From Ectothiorhodospira marina (lineage in GTDB: Bacteria; Pseudomonadota; Gammaproteobacteria; Ectothiorhodospirales; Ectothiorhodospiraceae), in NCBI RefSeq assembly GCF_900109495.1, contig NZ_FOAA01000013.1:55121-119120 (forward strand): a DNA stretch of 64,000 bases, read 5' to 3'. Below the pieces are notes generated by a model, which worked only from the letters and a program-made list of their open reading frames with translations, searched no databases and was not told the origin of the DNA. Below, in pieces: positions 47,126 through 55,434 of this stretch; position 1 is the stretch's first letter; each line of letters opens with the position of its first letter. The position numbers were made by a program, and so were the translations under genes.

Positions 47126-47661
47126 AACGACTCATGTACCTGTTGCCCATGGGGCTCCTGCTCCTGCTGGGCCTGTTCCTGCTGATCGGATTGGGCCTCA
47201 ACCCGCGCTTGGTGCCCTCTCCTCTGGTGGACAAGCCGGTCCCGGCCTTCGAACTGCCGGCCCTGGAAGACCCCGCACGCAAGGTGGGCTCGGCGGATTT
47301 CAACGGCGAGGTGGTGCTCCTCAATATCTGGGCCAGTTGGTGCGTCTCCTGTCGTCAGGAGCACCAACTGCTGGCACGCATGACCGATCGGTATGGCGTG
47401 CCCATTTATGGGCTGAACTACAAGGATGAGCGTGAGGACGGCCTCAACTATCTGCGGGCATTCGGTAATCCCTACGTATGGAATGCCCATGACCTGGAAG
47501 GTCGTGTCGGCATCGACTGGGGCGTGTATGGCACGCCAGAGACCTTTGTCATCGATGGGGAGGGCCGGATCCGCTACAAGCACGTTGGCCCACTCACCTG
47601 GGACAAGATACAGAACGACGTGCTGCCCCTGGTGGAGCGCCTGCGGAGCGAAACCCTATGA
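47122..47661 (+). CDS. ccmG: Thiol:disulfide interchange protein CcmG/DsbE
   Basis: A 179-residue thioredoxin-like protein anchored by an N-terminal TM helix. The active site reads WASWCVSCRQEH, so its CxxC is CVSC rather than the common CPTC. GVYGTPETFVIDGEGRIRYKHVGPL is the family cis-Pro region. It reduces apocytochrome cysteines before haem attachment. Overlaps neighbours by 4 bp on both sides. Confidence 0.94.
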   Translation: MKRLMYLLPMGLLLLLGLFLLIGLGLNPRLVPSPLVDKPVPAFELPALEDPARKVGSADFNGEVVLLNIWASWCVSCRQEHQLLARMTDRYGVPIYGLNYKDEREDGLNYLRAFGNPYVWNAHDLEGRVGIDWGVYGTPETFVIDGEGRIRYKHVGPLTWDKIQNDVLPLVERLRSETL

Positions 47662-48134
47662 CCACCTGGTTACCCCTGATCCCACTGCTGGCCCTGCTGG
47701 CGTTCTCGCCGACGGTCCAGGCCGCCGGGGTGGACCCGACGAACTTCGAGAAGCCCGAACTGGAAGAACGCTACCGCGGCCTGCTCCATGAGTTGCGCTG
47801 TACCGTGTGCCAGAACCAATCCCTGGCGGACTCGGATGCCGGCCTGGCGCAGGACCTGCGCCGGGAATTGCGTACCCAGATCCATGCCGGCTCCAGCGAC
47901 GATGAGATCATCGACTACATGGTGTCGCGATACGGCAACTTCGTGCTCTACCGCCCCCCTTTCTCGCCTGCCACCTACCTGCTCTGGATCGGACCCTTCG
48001 TGCTCCTGGGGCTGGGATTCGTGGCACTGTATCTGACCTCCCGGGGCAGCCGTCAGGGCACCGGGACCACCGGCGTGGACAGCGCCGCACGCCAACGGGC
48101 TCGACGCCTGCTGGGTGAAGGAAAAGACGTATGA
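47658..48134 (+). CDS. ccmH: Cytochrome c maturation protein CcmH
   Basis: A 158-residue protein with signal peptide and the diagnostic active site LRCTVCQNQSLADSDAGLAQDLR; C-terminal TM helix LLWIGPFVLLGLGFVALYL. E. coli CcmH is fused to a CcmI-like domain; here the TPR part is the separate next gene, as in Pseudomonas. It binds the CxxCH motif of apocytochromes and has thiol redox activity. Confidence 0.94.
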   Translation: MTTWLPLIPLLALLAFSPTVQAAGVDPTNFEKPELEERYRGLLHELRCTVCQNQSLADSDAGLAQDLRRELRTQIHAGSSDDEIIDYMVSRYGNFVLYRPPFSPATYLLWIGPFVLLGLGFVALYLTSRGSRQGTGTTGVDSAARQRARRLLGEGKDV

Positions 48135-49420
48135 CAATGGGTTTTTGGATCGCGGCCGCGCTGCTCATGCTCACGGCCATGATGTTGGTCATCTGGCCGT
48201 TCCTGCGCCGTCGGCCCGGGCCACAAGTGGAGGCCCGGGGCCTGAACCTCACCATCTACCGGCAGCGCATGGCGGAACTGGACCAGGAACTGGCCTCGGG
48301 ACTCATGAACCGGGAACAGTACGAGGCCGCGCGCCTGGAACTGGAAGACAATCTGATCACGGACGAGGAAGATGCACCCCAGGCTCCCGTGGTACCCAGC
48401 ACCGGGTCCGGTCAGCATCAGGGCGGCATGGTGCTGCTGGTCTCCGCCATCCTGATCCCCATCCTGGCCCTGCTGATCCACTTCCAACTGGCTCCCGCCG
48501 GGCCGGACCCACGCCAGACCATTGCCATGGGACAGGCCCCCTCCAACAACCCGGAGATGGGTCAGGATGCGGCTCAACACGATCCTGATGAAGTGGAGCG
48601 CATGATTGACCAACTCAAGGCCCGTCTGGAGCAGGAGCCCGACGATGCCGAAGGCTGGGTGGTCCTGGCGCGCACCTATCGGTTCCTGGAACGCTTCGAC
48701 GACGCCGCCCAGGCTTACGAGCGCGCCCATGGGATCATCGGCGATGACCCCATGCTGAACGTGGATTATGCCGAGACCCTGGTGGTCGCCCAGGACGGTC
48801 GTGTATCCAGCCAGGCTGCCCGGCTACTGAACACCGCCCTGGAACAACAGCCGGACAACCAGAATGCCCTCTGGCTGGCGGCCATCGGCGCCTTCCAGGC
48901 AGGTGAACTGACCCGCTCCCGGGAGCATCTGGAGCACCTCCAGACCCTGCTGGACCCCGACACCGGATCGGCCCGCGCAGTGCAGGATGCACTGCGGGAG
49001 GTGGGCGCAGCCATGCAGCAGGAGCAGACCGATAGCGCCCCGGCCGGGACTGACCCGCAGGGTGATACCACGGTACTGGAAGTGAACATCGAACTGGACA
49101 ACGCCCTGGCCGAGCGGCTCACCGGTGATGAGCAGGTCATGGTCTTCGCCCGTCCGGTGGACGGTCCACGCATGCCCCTGGCCGTGGTCCGCACCGACGC
49201 CCGTTTCCCACTTCAGGTCAGCCTGGAGGATGGCAGTGGCATGGGGATGGCCACACAGACCTCCATGACTCAGTACCAGTGGATTGAAGTGGTCGCCCGC
49301 GTCAGCCGCAGCGGCATGGCCGAGGCCCGCAGCGGCGACCTGGAGGGCATCAGCGACCCGGTGGATCCGTCGGACCCGGAGGGCCGGGTCAATCTGCGTA
49401 TCGACAGGGTGCTGCCGTAA
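48131..49420 (+). CDS. ccmI: Cytochrome c maturation chaperone CcmI (TPR)
   Basis: A 429-residue membrane protein: TM helices at ~5-22 and ~97-115, then TPR helices (AEGWVVLARTYRFLERFDDAAQAYERA, residues ~180-300) and a beta-rich C-terminal domain (VMVFARPVDGPRMPLAVVR) as in longer CcmI proteins. It holds apocytochrome C-termini for the haem lyase. Last gene of the operon, 4-bp overlap with ccmH. Confidence 0.92.
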   Translation: MTMGFWIAAALLMLTAMMLVIWPFLRRRPGPQVEARGLNLTIYRQRMAELDQELASGLMNREQYEAARLELEDNLITDEEDAPQAPVVPSTGSGQHQGGMVLLVSAILIPILALLIHFQLAPAGPDPRQTIAMGQAPSNNPEMGQDAAQHDPDEVERMIDQLKARLEQEPDDAEGWVVLARTYRFLERFDDAAQAYERAHGIIGDDPMLNVDYAETLVVAQDGRVSSQAARLLNTALEQQPDNQNALWLAAIGAFQAGELTRSREHLEHLQTLLDPDTGSARAVQDALREVGAAMQQEQTDSAPAGTDPQGDTTVLEVNIELDNALAERLTGDEQVMVFARPVDGPRMPLAVVRTDARFPLQVSLEDGSGMGMATQTSMTQYQWIEVVARVSRSGMAEARSGDLEGISDPVDPSDPEGRVNLRIDRVLP

Positions 49421-49522
49421 GCATCTCAGCATCGTGGCGGGTGGCAACTGGGATAAGCCCCATGAAATGCAGTAAGCTCACCCCCTCCAGTTACCGCCCG
49501 GCACCGATCAGGAGCCTGTTCC

Positions 49523-50749
49523 ATGCCCCTGCAGTCCCCCACGCAGCAGAATGCGCCCACCGACAAGGCACTCCCTCACCGGGACCTGTGCACCGATTGC
49601 GGCATCACCCGCACCCACGATCCGCGCCGCTGCGGCCATGCCTGCCAGTTCATCCATCCCCGTTACCCCCGGATGGAGGCCCAGGTGCACGGCCGTGCCC
49701 GCAACCCGGAGCACGAGGACGAAGGCTTCTTCGGCCCCTATCAGGCGATGCACCAGGCTGCGCTGCAACCGCCGCGGAAGGGCGCCCAATGGACGGGCAT
49801 CACCACCCGACTGGCCGAACGCCTGCTGGAGACAAGCCGTGTGGATGCGGTACTCACCATGCAACCCGCCGCCGATGATTTCTGGCGCCCGGAACCGGTG
49901 CTCGTCACCCGCGCCGAGGACATGGCCCGCTGCCGGGGCATGCGCATGGGCTATGCCCCGCTGCTGGCACACCTGGAACCGGCACTGGCACAAGGCTACA
50001 AGCGACTGGCGATCATCGGTCTACCCTGCCAGGTGTACCCCCTGCGCGCCCTGCAGCAGGAACTGGATATCGAGTCACTTTACGTGATCGGCACCCCGTG
50101 CTCCGACAACACCACGACAGAGCACTTTCACGAGTTTCTGACCCTGCTCTCGGAACAACCGGAAACCGTCACCTACCTGGAATTTCGCGCCGACTACCAT
50201 GTGGAGTTGCGCTTCACCGACGGTCGGGTACGCACCATCCCCTTCCTCAAACTGCCCATCTCCAAGCTGCCCAGGGACTTCTTTCCCCTCACCTGCCAGA
50301 CCTGCGTGGACTACACCAATGTGCTGGCGGACATCACGGTGGGCTACATGGCCGGACGTGGGGAGCAGTGGCTGGTGGTTCGCAATGACCGGGGGCAGGA
50401 GATGCTGGACCTTTTGGGGGACGAGGTCACCCTCAAGGCGCCCACCAGTGCCGGCAAGCGCCAGGGGCCGGTGACCGGGTTCATGAAGAACACCGAGCGG
50501 GCCGCCGGCGGCCTGCCGCTGCGCAGCATGCCCGACTGGGCCCGCCCCCTCGCCGCCTTCCTGATGCCGCGTATCGGCCCCCGCGGCCTGGAGTTCGCCC
50601 GCGCCCGGGTGGAAATGAAGGCGGTGGAGACGGTCCTGCACCTGCGTCGGGCCTTGCCCAAGCGCATGCACAACATGATCCCGGACCATGTATGGCGCCT
50701 GGTGGAGCCCTACGGGCTGGAACCGAAGGAAGGCGAACGGGGAAAGTAG
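49523..50749 (+). CDS. bciB: BciB-like ferredoxin-type 8-vinyl (proto)chlorophyllide reductase homologue
   Basis: A 408-residue FrhB/FpoF-family protein. The N-terminal cysteines (CTDCGITRTHDPRRCGHAC), EAQVHGRARNPEHEDEGFFG, AQWTGITTRLA, IGLPCQVYPLRALQ, GTPCSDNTTTEHF and TCQTCVDYTNVLADITVGYM align well, from memory, with the cyanobacterial Slr1923/BciB enzymes that reduce the C8 vinyl group of divinyl chlorophyllide. Iron-sulfur clusters and FAD are expected. No other pigment gene is nearby, so a related reductase role cannot be excluded. AGGAG 9 nt before ATG. Confidence 0.72.
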   Translation: MPLQSPTQQNAPTDKALPHRDLCTDCGITRTHDPRRCGHACQFIHPRYPRMEAQVHGRARNPEHEDEGFFGPYQAMHQAALQPPRKGAQWTGITTRLAERLLETSRVDAVLTMQPAADDFWRPEPVLVTRAEDMARCRGMRMGYAPLLAHLEPALAQGYKRLAIIGLPCQVYPLRALQQELDIESLYVIGTPCSDNTTTEHFHEFLTLLSEQPETVTYLEFRADYHVELRFTDGRVRTIPFLKLPISKLPRDFFPLTCQTCVDYTNVLADITVGYMAGRGEQWLVVRNDRGQEMLDLLGDEVTLKAPTSAGKRQGPVTGFMKNTERAAGGLPLRSMPDWARPLAAFLMPRIGPRGLEFARARVEMKAVETVLHLRRALPKRMHNMIPDHVWRLVEPYGLEPKEGERGK

Positions 50750-50767
50750 ACTCTGCGTGCCCTCCCC

Positions 50768-51697
50768 TCATGGCGGCCCTGAAGACGCCCTCCGGGCGCT
50801 GTCCAGGGCCTCCCGAGCCAATTCCCGGCCCAGGTCAATCACCGGCCCCGCGCGGTGAAACTCATGGATCATGCAGACATTCTTGGGCACACTGATCACC
50901 AGGTCCGGGCGAAACACGGCCAGGTGTTGTCGCGTCAGCGCCGCCTGCATGGTGTCCAGTGAGCGCATCAACACCTCGGACACCGCCAGCCCCTCGGGAG
51001 CCTCCGGACTGCCATCACTACCCAAGGATTCCACATAGCCACGCATCCGCCTCAGCAGCCCTTGCTTGCCATTGGCCGGTGCGCCTTCCTCGTCCGTCTC
51101 CGAACTGGACTCGGAGGCAGGACCATTCACATCCACCACAATGGTCAGATCCGTCAGGGTGCGCAGGGTCGGCGCCACCGGCACCGGATTGAGCAGCCCC
51201 CCATCCACCAGGGTGCGCCCCCGATAGCAATGCGGCGTGAACACCCCGGGAATGGCAATCGAGGCGCGGATGGCATCGAACAGTGAACCATCGGAAATCC
51301 AAAGCTCCTTGCCCCGCTCGATATCCACGGCCACCGCCGTATAGCTGATGGGCAGATGCTCGATGTCGCGCTCCCCCACCAGCTCCTTGAGCTTTTTGAT
51401 GAGCTTTTCACCCCGTATGATTCCTCCCCCGGAAAAGCTCCAGTCCAGCAGACCCAGCACATCCGACTGCTCCAGGCCCTTGACCCACTCTGCATAGGTA
51501 TCCAGCTCCCCCAGCGCATAAATCCCGCCCACCAGCGCCCCCATGGAACTGCCAGCGATGGCCCGGATCTCATAGCCCTGAGCCTCCAGTTCCTGAATCA
51601 CGCCGATGTGCGCCAGCCCGCGGGCACCGCCGGAACCGAGCACCAGCGAGACGGTGCGGGCAGTGGAAGATCGAGACGTGGATTCTGCTGTATTCAT
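50768..51697 (-). CDS. rssA: Patatin-like phospholipase (RssA family)
   Basis: A 309-residue patatin-like hydrolase. VLGSGGARGLAHIGVIQELE gives the glycine-rich oxyanion motif, IAGSSMGALVGGIYA the nucleophile GxSxG, and VDGGLLNPVPVAP the Asp of the Ser-Asp dyad. It resembles E. coli RssA, not the VirK-type toxins. An in-frame upstream TTG at 51715 exists, but ATG 51697 is preferred. Substrate unknown; cytoplasmic. Confidence 0.85.
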   Translation of the reverse strand: MNTAESTSRSSTARTVSLVLGSGGARGLAHIGVIQELEAQGYEIRAIAGSSMGALVGGIYALGELDTYAEWVKGLEQSDVLGLLDWSFSGGGIIRGEKLIKKLKELVGERDIEHLPISYTAVAVDIERGKELWISDGSLFDAIRASIAIPGVFTPHCYRGRTLVDGGLLNPVPVAPTLRTLTDLTIVVDVNGPASESSSETDEEGAPANGKQGLLRRMRGYVESLGSDGSPEAPEGLAVSEVLMRSLDTMQAALTRQHLAVFRPDLVISVPKNVCMIHEFHRAGPVIDLGRELAREALDSARRASSGPP

Positions 51698-51802
51698 GAT
51701 GGGCGACACCGGCAATGTGTATAAACTGACAAGATAATGTAACGGGCGGTATCGCGGATACCTTCGGGTCGCGACGCCCTCTTTTCAACCCCTCGGAAGA
51801 CC

Positions 51803-54800
51803 ATGTACCGCATCCTGTCCAGCCTGCTGATCCTGTGTCTGATCCTGCCGTTGTCATTCCCCCTGCATGCCCAGGAGCCGCAAGGCCCCGCCCCCCTGTC
51901 CCAGGTCACCCAGGCGGAGATAGAGGCACTGCTGGGCGAAATGGCGGCGGGCCGCGACCGCCTGGGCCCCTTGATTGATTCCATTGACACCCGGCCAGCC
52001 GAAGACTGGCTGGAGCAGAGTCCCGAGCAACACCTGACTCAACGGGCCGGGGACGAAAGCCTGGAAGGCACTGAACAAGCCCTCTGGCAGAGCGCCTTGG
52101 AGCGGGAGCAGGCGGCTGCCGACCGCGTGCGTGGCGCACTGGAACGGGCCAACACGGCCCGCTCCACACCGCAGCGGCTGAACGATGTGATGGACCGAAT
52201 CCGGCAATCGGTGGCCCCCCTGACCCCCATCGAGGCCGAGCGGACCATTGAGGATATCGACCAGGACTTCACGACCCTGGAGCGTCGACGCCAGCAGGCC
52301 GCGCTGGAGCTGGACCAGAAGCGAATCACCCTGACGCGTCTGGAGGAGCAATCCCGCAGCCAAGCCGAAACCCTGGAACGTCTGAGCCGCGAGCGTCAAC
52401 AGGCCATGGATCAGGGCCAGACGATCAATGGCGCGGAGATGAACGAGGCACAGGAAGCCGCTTCCCAGGCCCTGATACGCCAGGCGGATGCCCGCATCAT
52501 CGCCGCGCAACTGGATGCCCAGACCTTGCCTCCGCGCATGGAAACCCTGTCCCTGGAGGCATTGGCCCTGGAGCTGGAGTCCCGCTGGCTGGTCCTGCGC
52601 ACCACCCAATTACAGCGAGAACTGAATGAGCGTTCCACGGAGGAACTGCGCAACCTGCGCGCCGACCTGCGGCGCCTGGTAAACCAGGAACCGGATGCCC
52701 GTACACGGTTTGCTGGCGAAATTCAGTCCCTGAATACCCGCTTCCAGGAGATTGCCCGCACCCAGACCCGCATCCGGGAACTGCAGGCGGACCGGGAACG
52801 CTACACCCGCCTGGAGCGGGAACTGACACAAACGCTGACGAATGTACGCGAGCGTCTGGAGGTCAGCGGCCTCAATGAGGCCCTGGGCGGACTGTTCCTT
52901 GAAGAGCAGCGACGCCTGCGCGACCTGGACGAAATCAGTTACGCCCTGGCTGACATTGAGCAGGAACTGGCTCAAGCCAGACTGAAGAGCATCAGCCTGC
53001 GGGAACAGACCGTGCGGTCCTCTCCCACCCCGGTCATCACTGCCGCCGACGACCGGGCCCGGGCGGGACTGACACGCATCCAGCAGGAGGCGCTGGCGGT
53101 TCATCTGCAGGCGGAGGAGGTCCTGGCCGACCAGCTACGCCAGGCGGACCTGCGTGCCCGGTCCGTGGTGGCACTGGTGGACGAATTGCAACAGATCCTC
53201 AGGGAAACCCTGTTGTGGTGGCCCAGCCACACGCCAGTGAGCCTGGACTGGGCCATGGCGGCCCCCAGCGCCGTCAACAGCCTGGCGGACCCCGCTTCAT
53301 GGCGGGAAATCCGCTGGGCACTTCGGGAAGTGACCATTGGCAGCCCGGTGGAGATGCTGCTTACCCTACTGGTGGTGAGCGTGCTCTACGCCTGGGGCCG
53401 GGGCACGCCGAGTCAACTCAGGGCGCTGGCGGAAAAGACTCGGCACCGCTTTACCGATCACATCAAACTGACCCTGCTGGCCCTGGGGTGGAGCCTGGTA
53501 CGAGCCGCCCCCATCCCGTTACTGCTGATGATCACCTCGCTGCGCCTGGAACTGATGCCGGAGGTGGAATTCGGCGTCGAGGTCCTGGCCACCATGCTCT
53601 TCAGTGCCTCCATCTGGTGGATGGCGGGTCACCTGGTCTTGCTGTTCACATCGACCCATGGCGTGGCACGCGCCCATTTCGGCTGGAATGAACTGACCCT
53701 GCAACGCCTGCGCCGCCATCTCACCTGGTACCTGCCCACGCAACTGGCGCTGATCCTCTTCCTGGCACTGGCCTTTGCCCATCCCAGCGAGCTGGTCTTC
53801 GATATCTTCGGGCGGCTGGGCCTGCTCGCCTCCGTCATCATCACGGGCCTGCTGGGCTGGAACCTGCTGGCGCAGCCCCCCGAGGGCACACCTTTCCCGA
53901 TCCCGGAACGACGCCGGCGCCTGCTGCGCATGACCCTGGCAACCGCCACCCTGATCCTGGCCACCCTGACCCTGGCCGGATACCTGCTCACCGTCGGCGA
54001 ACTGATGGCACGCATCATCGATACGGTCATTGTCCTGGGGCTGGTGTGGCTGGCCTCCAGCCTGGCCGCCCGGGCACTGATCCTCAGCGAAACCCGCCTG
54101 CTCATCCGCCGCATGCGAGAGCAACGGGCCAAGGCCGCTGCCGCGGAGGGCAGCGGCATCGCCGGCGCCGAGGGCGGCCTGGATATCCCCGAGCGCCACC
54201 TGAGCCTGGAGGACGTGAACCAGCAGACCCGCACCCTGCTGCGCACCGCCGCCGGGGCGGGGATGATCCTGGCCCTGTTCTGGGCCTGGTCGGACATGCT
54301 GCCGGCGCTGACCTGGCTGGATGGCGTCACCCTCTGGTCACGCACCATCGTCGTGGGCGATGCTGAAATACTCAGTCGGGTGAGCCTGCAGGATTTCCTG
54401 CTGGCCGGATTCCTGGGGGTCGTCTTCACCCTGGCGGCGCGCAATCTGCCCGGGCTGGTGGAGATCCTGCTGGCCCGCAGCACCACACTGGACGCCGCCG
54501 GCCGCTATACCACCACCATGCTGCTGCGCTATGTGCTGGCTGTGGTGGCGGTGATCACTGTCTTTTCCCTGCTGAGCCTGCGCTGGAGCGAACTGCAGTG
54601 GATGGTGGCGGCGCTCACCCTGGGTCTGGGCTTTGGCCTTCAGGAGGTGGTGGCCAATTTCGTCTCCGGCCTGATCGTGCTGCTGGAGCGCCCCATCCGT
54701 GTGGGCGACACCATCACCATTGGTGAATACAGTGGTACCGTGGCCCGCATACGCACCCGGGCCACCACCCTCGTGGACTGGGACAACCGGGAAGTGGTTG

Positions 54801-55198
54801 TACCCAACAAGAACTTCATCACCGAACGCCTGATCAACTGGACCCTCTCCGACACCACGACCCGCCTGGTGATCCCGGTGGGCGTCAGCTACGACTCGGA
54901 TGTGGACAAGGTGCAGGAGATCCTGATGGAAGTGGCCCAGGAGAACCCCCAGGTGCTGGATGATCCGGAACCCACGGTGTTCTTCCTCAACTTCGGCGAC
55001 AGCGCGCTCACCTTCGAATTGCGGGTGTATGTGTGCCAGCTGCGGGAGCGGCTGCTCACCATCAGCGAACTGCATCACGCCATCATCAAGCGCTTTCGTA
55101 AGGAGGGCATCGAAATTGCTTATCCTCAGATGGACCTGCATATTCGGGACATGACGCCTCTGGCGGCCACGGGTGCCAGCCTGCAAGGAGGTCAATAG
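51803..55198 (+). CDS. Large mechanosensitive channel, MscK/MscM type
   Basis: A 1131-residue MscS-superfamily channel: signal peptide (~1-23), a long periplasmic coiled-coil region (~40-420, e.g. RLEEQSRSQAETLERLSRERQQAMD), multiple TM helices from ~510 on, and a C-terminal MscS pore and beta domain (LTLGLGFGLQEVVANFVSGLIVLLERPIRVGDTI). It opens under hypoosmotic stress to release solutes such as betaine. The size fits MscK (KefA) or MscM (YjeP); I do not separate the two. Confidence 0.9.
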   Translation: MYRILSSLLILCLILPLSFPLHAQEPQGPAPLSQVTQAEIEALLGEMAAGRDRLGPLIDSIDTRPAEDWLEQSPEQHLTQRAGDESLEGTEQALWQSALEREQAAADRVRGALERANTARSTPQRLNDVMDRIRQSVAPLTPIEAERTIEDIDQDFTTLERRRQQAALELDQKRITLTRLEEQSRSQAETLERLSRERQQAMDQGQTINGAEMNEAQEAASQALIRQADARIIAAQLDAQTLPPRMETLSLEALALELESRWLVLRTTQLQRELNERSTEELRNLRADLRRLVNQEPDARTRFAGEIQSLNTRFQEIARTQTRIRELQADRERYTRLERELTQTLTNVRERLEVSGLNEALGGLFLEEQRRLRDLDEISYALADIEQELAQARLKSISLREQTVRSSPTPVITAADDRARAGLTRIQQEALAVHLQAEEVLADQLRQADLRARSVVALVDELQQILRETLLWWPSHTPVSLDWAMAAPSAVNSLADPASWREIRWALREVTIGSPVEMLLTLLVVSVLYAWGRGTPSQLRALAEKTRHRFTDHIKLTLLALGWSLVRAAPIPLLLMITSLRLELMPEVEFGVEVLATMLFSASIWWMAGHLVLLFTSTHGVARAHFGWNELTLQRLRRHLTWYLPTQLALILFLALAFAHPSELVFDIFGRLGLLASVIITGLLGWNLLAQPPEGTPFPIPERRRRLLRMTLATATLILATLTLAGYLLTVGELMARIIDTVIVLGLVWLASSLAARALILSETRLLIRRMREQRAKAAAAEGSGIAGAEGGLDIPERHLSLEDVNQQTRTLLRTAAGAGMILALFWAWSDMLPALTWLDGVTLWSRTIVVGDAEILSRVSLQDFLLAGFLGVVFTLAARNLPGLVEILLARSTTLDAAGRYTTTMLLRYVLAVVAVITVFSLLSLRWSELQWMVAALTLGLGFGLQEVVANFVSGLIVLLERPIRVGDTITIGEYSGTVARIRTRATTLVDWDNREVVVPNKNFITERLINWTLSDTTTRLVIPVGVSYDSDVDKVQEILMEVAQENPQVLDDPEPTVFFLNFGDSALTFELRVYVCQLRERLLTISELHHAIIKRFRKEGIEIAYPQMDLHIRDMTPLAATGASLQGGQ

Positions 55199-55219
55199 CG
55201 CCCCAAAATGGCGCAAGTG

Positions 55220-55236
55220 CGCACTGAAATAGTGCA
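55220..55236. promoter_or_regulatory. NtrC-like site upstream of gltB
   Basis: CGCACTGAAATAGTGCA contains GCACT-N5-AGTGC, a close match to the NtrC consensus TGCACCA-N5-TGGTGCA. It is 200 bp before the gltB ATG. I looked for a sigma-54 promoter (TGGCAC-N5-TTGC) downstream: TGGCAC occurs at about 55273 but no TTGC follows at the right spacing, so control is only suggested. Confidence 0.4.
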
Positions 55237-55434
55237 TACCACACAATTCCTTGCCCTTTTAGGTGACAAACACTGGCACAATGAAAAGTTTCGCTTTACT
55301 CTCCCAAGCCCGCCGGTTGATGGCCTTCCGCGCGGGCCTGTGAGAGTGGGCGATCCCCAGCCCTTGCAACGCCAGCCCCCTGCGTCAGATTGCCGCGGAT
55401 GCCGACCAGCGACCAGATATCAGCGAGGTCAACG

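Noticed and set aside
51698..51802. Promoter calls between the patatin and mscK-like genes
   Set aside because: Several TATA-like strings occur but none pairs with a -35 at 16-18 bp.
55269..55290. Sigma-54 promoter before gltB
   Set aside because: TGGCAC is present but the -12 TTGC is missing at the 5-bp spacing.
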